Origin: Dipteris shenzhenensis
Taxonomy: Eukaryota > Polypodiophyta > Polypodiopsida > Gleicheniales
Assembly (NCBI GenBank): GCA_047967505.1
Contig: CM106538.1
Strand: one strand, 5' to 3'
Length of the DNA stretch: 64,000 nt
The position numbers and the translations under genes are program-made. The notes below the pieces were generated by a model. It was not told the DNA's origin. It saw nothing but the letters and a program-made list of their open reading frames with translations, and did no database searches. The number at the start of each line of letters is the position of its first letter. Position 1 is the stretch's first letter. Below are positions 58,891 to 64,000 of the stretch, one piece after another.

Positions 58891-60194
58891 TGGTTTAACT
58901 AGTTCAAGGATCACATTAAGGCTAAGCTAAAAAGTTGGTGTGGGCTGTCTCTTGGGTGGAATGCCAGGGCTTTAGTGAATGGTGAAGCATGTATTGTCAG
59001 CCACGACGACTTACGTTGCAATTGTGTGGAGGTTCAACATAGTCATTGCATGGAGATAGAAATATGTTTTCGGGCTTTCATATGGGCAGAGGAAGGGGGT
59101 GAGAGGCATATGCACTATATCTCGTGGGAGCCTCTCAAGTCTCCAAAGTAGCAGGGTGGGCTAGGGATCCCTGACATTGAACTAAAAAATGTTCTTTGAT
59201 TGGGGAGTGTCTCCTCCAGCTATTTGGGGAGAGCTGTCTGTGGGTGGAAGTAGTGCAATGGTTTATAGAGACAACTTGAGGAGCAAAGGTGGGCTCTTGG
59301 GATGGTATGATGTGGTATGAGAGATTGTTTTCAGATTTCCCGTTGAGGGTGAAGGGGTTGGACTTGTTAGTCGGTCTTGTCTCCACATGGAAGATGGCTA
59401 TCGCTAAACTTTCTTAGAAAGGGATGGGGGGTGCTAGCCTTGCTGAATGCATATGGTGGAGTAAGGACGTTATGGTCTGAGATAATTCAGTAGGAACTTA
59501 TAAGTGGTCCATAGTATCCTCAAGAAGGGTCGGGTTTATTGGGCCCAGATTTGGGACCCTCGGAAGGGAGACTGCTGGCTTGAGAGTGTGTGAGACAACT
59601 TTTGTGCACGGGATTTTGGGATTAGTTCTGGAAGGTTGGCCAATGAATTGTATTGAGGTTAGAGGAAGGATAATATTTCAATGGGTCATGGGGAGGAAGG
59701 TCAAGCTGTAAAAATTTCAACCTGCTACAATGTAGGCTTTGGGTTTCTACCCTGTTCTTTGGCCAAATTTTGTACTTAGGGTTTTTTTAGGGTCCCCCCC
59801 CCCGCTTCTTTAATAGAAGCCGGTAATGTTTTGTGGGGCCCTTAGGATGTTTATAGACTAGCCTAGCGTGGGCATGCTGAGGGGATCATGGACGGGCAAG
59901 ATTGCTCGCCCAAGTCTAGCCCAGGGCCCAAATTCATGCAATGCACCGTGGGCAGACATGGGTGCCCCTAGTTTATAAACATCGTTAGTTTAATCATGCA
60001 CTTGTCCTCTTCCTTTACACTGGTCATAGTGTAAGGGATCGTTCACATGAGAGGGGTGGTTTGAAAACCACTCTAAGGTGACTCAAAAGTGGCTTTTGGA
60101 CTGGAGGCTATTTGAGAGGTGGGGCCTTCACAAGCAAGGTGGTGTTCCGTAAGAGGGAAGGGTGAACCTGCTCTCATAGATAGTCCCCCAACTA

Positions 60195-60465
60195 ATAGTT
60201 ATAAGATAAGATATAAGACATAAGAAGTGGTTTTAGGATGGGAAACAAGCTTCTATAATCAGCTATGCAATCTACACGTTTTTCACCACCTTATCACGTT
60301 TTTCACCACCTTGATAAGATAAGATATAAGATATAAGAAGTCGTTTTAAGATACCTTGAAAAGATAAGATATAAGATATAAGATATAAGAAGTGGTTTAT
60401 TAGGATGGGAAACAAGCTTTTAAAAACCAGCTATGCACTCCACACGTTTTTCACCACCTTGCCTG
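60195..60465. repeat. Duplicated segment with (AAGATAT)-like runs
   Basis: 'gggaaacaagctt', 'cagctatgca' and 'cacgtttttcaccacctt' occur in both halves, with runs of 'ataagatataag' between. 'cacgtttttcaccacctt' is present three times. The second half runs into the first exon of the Rossmann gene, so part of its promoter is duplicated. Confidence 0.75.
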
Positions 60466-60677
60466 CTGCAAGCAACTAATTGCTCTTCAGCATTTCGCCA
60501 CAAACCCTCTCCCACACTACGCCTTCTTGGGGCTTCGTCCCCATCATCATCATGGAAGCTCAACTCTCGATTCGCTCAAGAACACGATTTCGCTGCGGTT
60601 TCCCATCCCAGTTTGTTCATCTTCGGCATCGGCTACGTTGGCCTTGCCGTCGCGCGCTATCTTAAAGGAGTGGGATG
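60433..60677 (+). CDS. NAD(P)-binding Rossmann-fold protein, exon 1
   Basis: The first ~55 residues are Ser/Pro/Arg-rich with few acids, like a plastid or mitochondrial transit peptide. Then comes SLFIFGIGYVGLAVARYLKG, a beta strand and the Gly-rich dinucleotide loop GxGxxG of a Rossmann fold. The exon ends in phase 2 at GGGATG|GTAATC; without splicing a stop follows at once. It recalls plant chloroplast epimerase-like Rossmann proteins, but I would not name the enzyme. The duplicated repeat at 60195-60465 covers its immediate upstream region. Confidence 0.7.
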
Positions 60678-60761
60678 GTAATCTACATGGTTGCATGCCG
60701 TTCTACTTAACCTGTTGTTGCTGTAATACATCATCCCTACTCGCCCTTTGATATTTGACAG

Positions 60762-60866
60762 GGAGGTTTCGGGGACTTGCTCAAGTGAAGAGAAAAGAGA
60801 AGCCCTGGAACGAATTGGCTTGCGTGTGTTCCATTTCAATTCTAACAATGACGGGGAAGGTCTCGT
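60762..60866 (+). CDS. NAD(P)-binding Rossmann-fold protein, exon 2
   Basis: After an 84-base intron (acceptor TTGACAG) the frame continues EVSGTCSSEEKREALERIGL, then RVFHFNSNND. This is the second Rossmann strand, the loop that selects NAD or NADP, and the following helix. The donor is GTAAGT at 60867. A possible next exon from 60951 gives only about 20 residues before a stop and does not resemble the family. Retroelement sequence follows from about 61.4 kb. The gene is either truncated here or has its remaining exons beyond an insertion. Confidence 0.65.
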
Positions 60867-61429
60867 GTAAGTACTTTCGGTCTATTCCATTCTTTTTGAG
60901 TACGGTATTGTCTCGAGTTCACTTCTCCTTTCATTACGTATTCCGTGCAGATATATTAATCAAGCTTTTCCTCCATCATTGCGTGTATGGTCTTTAAGAA
61001 ATGGAGCACAATAAACAACCCTTGTAGTAAATACACTATTTGCAGCTCTTTAAACGATACCGAATTTTCTAGAATTTCTTCTTTCAACCTAAATTGTAGC
61101 CCTTATAACTTTTCATAGTTGTACGGCCAGGGAACTGGCCTGGTGGCCACCAGTCACGGCTCCCTGTGCCCACTGGTCCGGGCAGTCTGCCCTATTTTTT
61201 CTTTTCGTTTCTTCATCACTCATGGAAGGAAATGGATTATGACAACCACCCGGAGGTGGTTGACTGTTTACATTCTATACAAGAGCCTTTCTCTTTCCCT
61301 TATTGAAGGCTACGAGGACAGCTATTTCAGCCAGTTTAGTGAGGTCTCTAAGAGTGGTTGGGTTGAACATTTTAACCTCATACGTCACGTTTAGGGTTTA
61401 CGGATGAAAGATATATCTTTCTTCTATCT

Positions 61430-61880
61430 TCCACATTGTTTCCTGGTAACTCTAAAGAGAGTTTTCCAAACCTGGCTGTAAATTCAGCAATACTCTTAGT
61501 ATCAAATTGCTTGAACCTTTCCCAATGGAAGGTCAAGTTCCTTGGTGGCTTTCAGTTGTTCCACAAACTTAGCTCAATCAAGGTAGGCTCTCTTCCTATT
61601 TGTAACAATGACCACCACGTTAAAGCATCATTTTGTAGATGCAATGTAGCAAGGGAAGCTTCTCTTGATCGGTCTTTCCTTCATTGGGCGAATTAAAGCT
61701 GAAAATGGCAAATACAATCAAGGATTTTATGAGCCTTCCTTTCTTCATCATATTCAGGGAATTCAATCTCTCTTGTGATTGAAAGTTGATTCTTTTTGGA
61801 GGAGTGCTCAGCTCTCCCTCTCCAAAATTGAGAACCCTCTTTGTTCCTAGCTTTGTCATTATGAACTGTTCTATCATATT
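61430..61880 (-). pseudogene. Possible gag-type retroelement fragment, minus strand
   Basis: The minus strand reads MIEQFIMTKLGTKRVLNFGE and then a Pro/Lys-rich segment and DQEKLPLLHCIYKMML-stop. This resembles a retroelement linker, but no domain signature is clear. It is interrupted by stops. Confidence 0.35.
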
Positions 61881-62102
61881 ACTAAGTTGAGAAACCAGCT
61901 TCTCAATGGGAGACCCTTCCTCCTCTTCGTATTTGGATTATCTATGTGTGTGGAATTTTGAGCTAAAGGTTTAAACTCATTACCTTGCTATTGGGTGGAC
62001 TCATTTCTCCCCTCCTTTCCAAAAGAGAACTCCTATCAAGAGGTTCTTGTTGGAAAGAGGGTAACTCTATTCGTGGATTATCATAATCAAGGTGTGTTTA
62101 AG

Positions 62103-62250
62103 TGTTGGGATAAAGGCCAATGGCCTAGTATATACCCCTTTGTACCATACATACATAATAAGAGCTTACCTTGATCTGGGTGAGTTAGCACCCACAATTT
62201 CGGTGTTCTCCTTTTCTTTGTTGCTCTCCGATAAGACTTCCTCTCCATCA
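62103..62250 (+). mobile_element. Copia 5' LTR, ~148 bp
   Basis: TGTTGGG...ATCA bounded, followed after two bases by the primer-binding site. The 5' limit is chosen from the TG and typical LTR start, and no second LTR is available in the window to confirm it. It is short for a Copia LTR. Confidence 0.6.
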
Positions 62251-62252
62251 AC

Positions 62253-62270
62253 TGGTATCAGAGCTTGGTT
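62253..62270 (+). other. Primer-binding site (tRNA-iMet)
   Basis: TGGTATCAGAGCTTGGTT is a canonical plant Copia primer site complementary to the initiator tRNA-Met 3' end. Confidence 0.9.
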
Positions 62271-62787
62271 GAGCGAAGCCAACAAGGAGACTGTAGCATT
62301 GTGGTGTTGCTGTGTCAAGAGCCCGAACTTGTTGCGTGGAGTCTCCTACTGCTCGTGGGTTGCCCCTGGGAGCTGTATTTTGACATATACTAGCTCGTTT
62401 TTACTGTTTCAGCCATATATATCAGGTTGCCTCGATTGTTCCAGCAATCTATTGCCTTGTTTGAGCAGGGGAAAAGAAATATTATCCATCTATGGTCAAA
62501 AACGACTTGCTGCTCTGCAATTCCAGCCACTGGAAGTTGCTTTTTTGGGACCTGAAAGCAAAAACGTCTTTTGCTTGTGGCGGACTCCAGTTGATCAAAG
62601 GCAGCTGGTACATTCAGATTTTAGTTGGGTTTATGCCTTCAAGTTGATGCGTATTAAGCCAAAGGTTGGCTGAAAGTGATTGCTTACAATTGATGCATTT
62701 TGAGCCTTTGTTTAGCTGAGAAAGTAAGCATAAGTGAATAGTGTTTTTCTGAAGCTGTCTTGTATCCCAGGAAGGGATTATTTTTTG

Positions 62788-64000
62788 ATGGCTTCGGCAT
62801 CAGAGAATGCATTGTTTAACATTGAGAAGTTGGATGGCACAAACTTCTCCTATTGGAAGGAGCAAATCTACAATGTTCTGGTGCAGAAGAAGCAAGTAAA
62901 GCCTATAAAATGCAAAGGCATAAAGCCAGAGGATTGGAAAGATGATGAAGAGTGCAAGGAATTAGATAAGCTTGCACGCTCTACGATCATGCTCACACTT
63001 TAAAAATCGGTATATTTCAATGTCAAAGATACTGCAGGTGGTACCTATGGTATGTGGACAAAGTTGCATGATCTTTATGAGAAGCAGAGTGCCGCTTGTC
63101 AAGTTTATTGGCTGAAGAAACTCATAGATCTTCGCATGGAAGAAGGGACTTCCATGTCTAGCCATTTAAATGAGTTAACACAATTTTCAGTCAACTTTCA
63201 GCTCAGAAAATTGCCTTTGATGACTCAGTTAAGGCAATGTTCTTATTGGTCACCCTTGCTGAAAGTTGGGACACTTTTAGGACTGCTATAAGCAATTCAG
63301 CCCGTGCAGGAGGCCTTACAAGTAATGATGTTGAGAGTAGCCTTCTCACTGAGGAGGTAAATAGAAAGAACACTACTGGAACTAAAAGTTCAAGTGCTCT
63401 CAATGTGAGAGGGAGGTCATATTTCAGAGGGAAATACCACGACAGAAATACAAGCAAGTCTAGAAGCAAATCTAGAGGAAAATCCCATGCCAAAAAGGAT
63501 TTGGAATGCTTCTATTGTGGGAAGAAAGGCCATTTCAAAAAGGATTGCTACAAATGGAAGAACAATAAAGGCAAAGGCAAAGGCAAAGCTAATGTGCAGC
63601 CCAAGAAGGAAGAGAAATCCACGGTCAATATAGAGGAAGTGAATGCCATAAGTAATAATACTGATGAGGGTGACATTCTTTATGCCTCTATGTTTGAGCA
63701 TGCTTTTCTTGTGACTAGTGATGATGCATTGTCACAGAATTGGATACTAGACTCAGGGGCATCTTTCCATGTCACTCCACATAGGGAGTGGTTTACCATT
63801 TATGATGCAGGAAGGAAAGGAACCGTGAGACTTGGAAATGATTATCCATGTGACATTGTTGGAGTGGGAGATATTCACTTGTCTCTTCCTAATGGTTCCA
63901 CATTTGTACTCAAGAAATTAGCAAAGGGTCACTTGTGATTGCTAGAGGTTTCAAGCATGGAACGTTGTACTCAATGCATGTGTTAGGCGTAAGAGATAAT
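62788..64000 (+). pseudogene. Copia gag and protease, interrupted, cut by window end
   Basis: Gag starts MASASENALFNIEKLDGTNF followed by YWK, the usual Copia gag opening. A TAA at 63001 interrupts it, the frame resumes (WTKLHDLYEKQSA), then shifts by one near 63175 and continues FLLVTLAESWDTFRTAI. The CCHC knuckle CFYCGKKGHFKKDC is intact, followed by a Lys-rich linker. The protease begins NWILDSGASFHVT with its DSG active site. At about 63925, LVIARGFKHGTLYSM follows the protease in a different frame; about 40 residues normally between them are missing. Integrase and reverse transcriptase would lie beyond the edge. Confidence 0.88.

Larger units (their letters stand above)
55140..59840 (+). 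mobile_element. Decayed L1-type LINE (ORF1, endonuclease, reverse transcriptase)
   Basis: Parts appear in the expected order on one strand: ORF1 (DUF4283) near 55600-55900, endonuclease from 56722, reverse transcriptase from about 57900, and the post-RT region to about 59400. The 3' end is an AT/C-rich tail near 59770-59840. All parts carry many stops and frameshifts. This is the standard architecture of plant L1 elements. Confidence 0.75.

Noticed and set aside
62092-62673. 193-codon open frame spanning the Copia LTR end and primer site
   Set aside because: It crosses the LTR, primer-binding site and leader, which are non-coding in this element type. The real gag starts at 62788.
1-64000. 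CRISPR array, operons, rRNA genes or tRNA genes
   Set aside because: The repeats are tandem or dispersed with no regular unique spacers, and the genes are spliced eukaryotic ones. No rRNA or convincing tRNA sequence was seen.

Overview
The window is nuclear DNA of a land plant with a large, repeat-rich genome. Evidence: spliced genes with GT..AG introns, a plant membrane-anchored ubiquitin-fold (MUB) gene, AAACCCTAA (telo-box) promoter motifs, tRNA-iMet primer-binding sites of plant LTR retroelements, L1-type LINEs and long (TC)n/(GT)n tracts. One LINE (13.3-15.4 kb) does not look like the L1 or RTE elements that dominate seed plants. That makes a fern or other non-seed vascular plant my best guess, as inference only. 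Most of the window is decayed mobile DNA, and few loci look intact.

Layout. 0-5.3 kb holds repeats, an LTR fragment and a decayed copy of a promoter-like segment. 5.3-6.4 kb holds the better-preserved copy, with two G-boxes and a CT-rich leader; it may be the start of the MUB gene. The MUB coding region is at 12.3-23.1 kb in three exons. Its 10.3-kb second intron contains a 5'-truncated LINE with a long reverse transcriptase ORF, an opposite-strand L1 fragment, microsatellites and a decayed repeat block. 24.6-28.4 kb is a decayed minus-strand retroelement. 30.9-32.3 kb is a decayed gag region.

32.7-40.3 kb is the most unusual part: four decayed but spliced genes. On the plus strand are a ~880-codon gene ending in a transposase-like block and a histone H3-like gene with a ~249-residue Ser-Pro-rich tail. 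On the minus strand are two genes I cannot assign. Most internal stops are explained by a single C-to-T or G-to-A change. Two of the genes have a TATA element beside a telo-box.

41-55 kb is Ty3-type LTR debris: two copies of one LTR family in opposite orientations, and several gag/protease fragments. 55.1-59.8 kb is a decayed L1-type LINE. 60.4-60.9 kb holds the first exons of a probable organelle-targeted NAD(P)-binding Rossmann protein. 62.1 kb to the window end is a Copia element (LTR, primer site, gag, protease) cut by the window edge.
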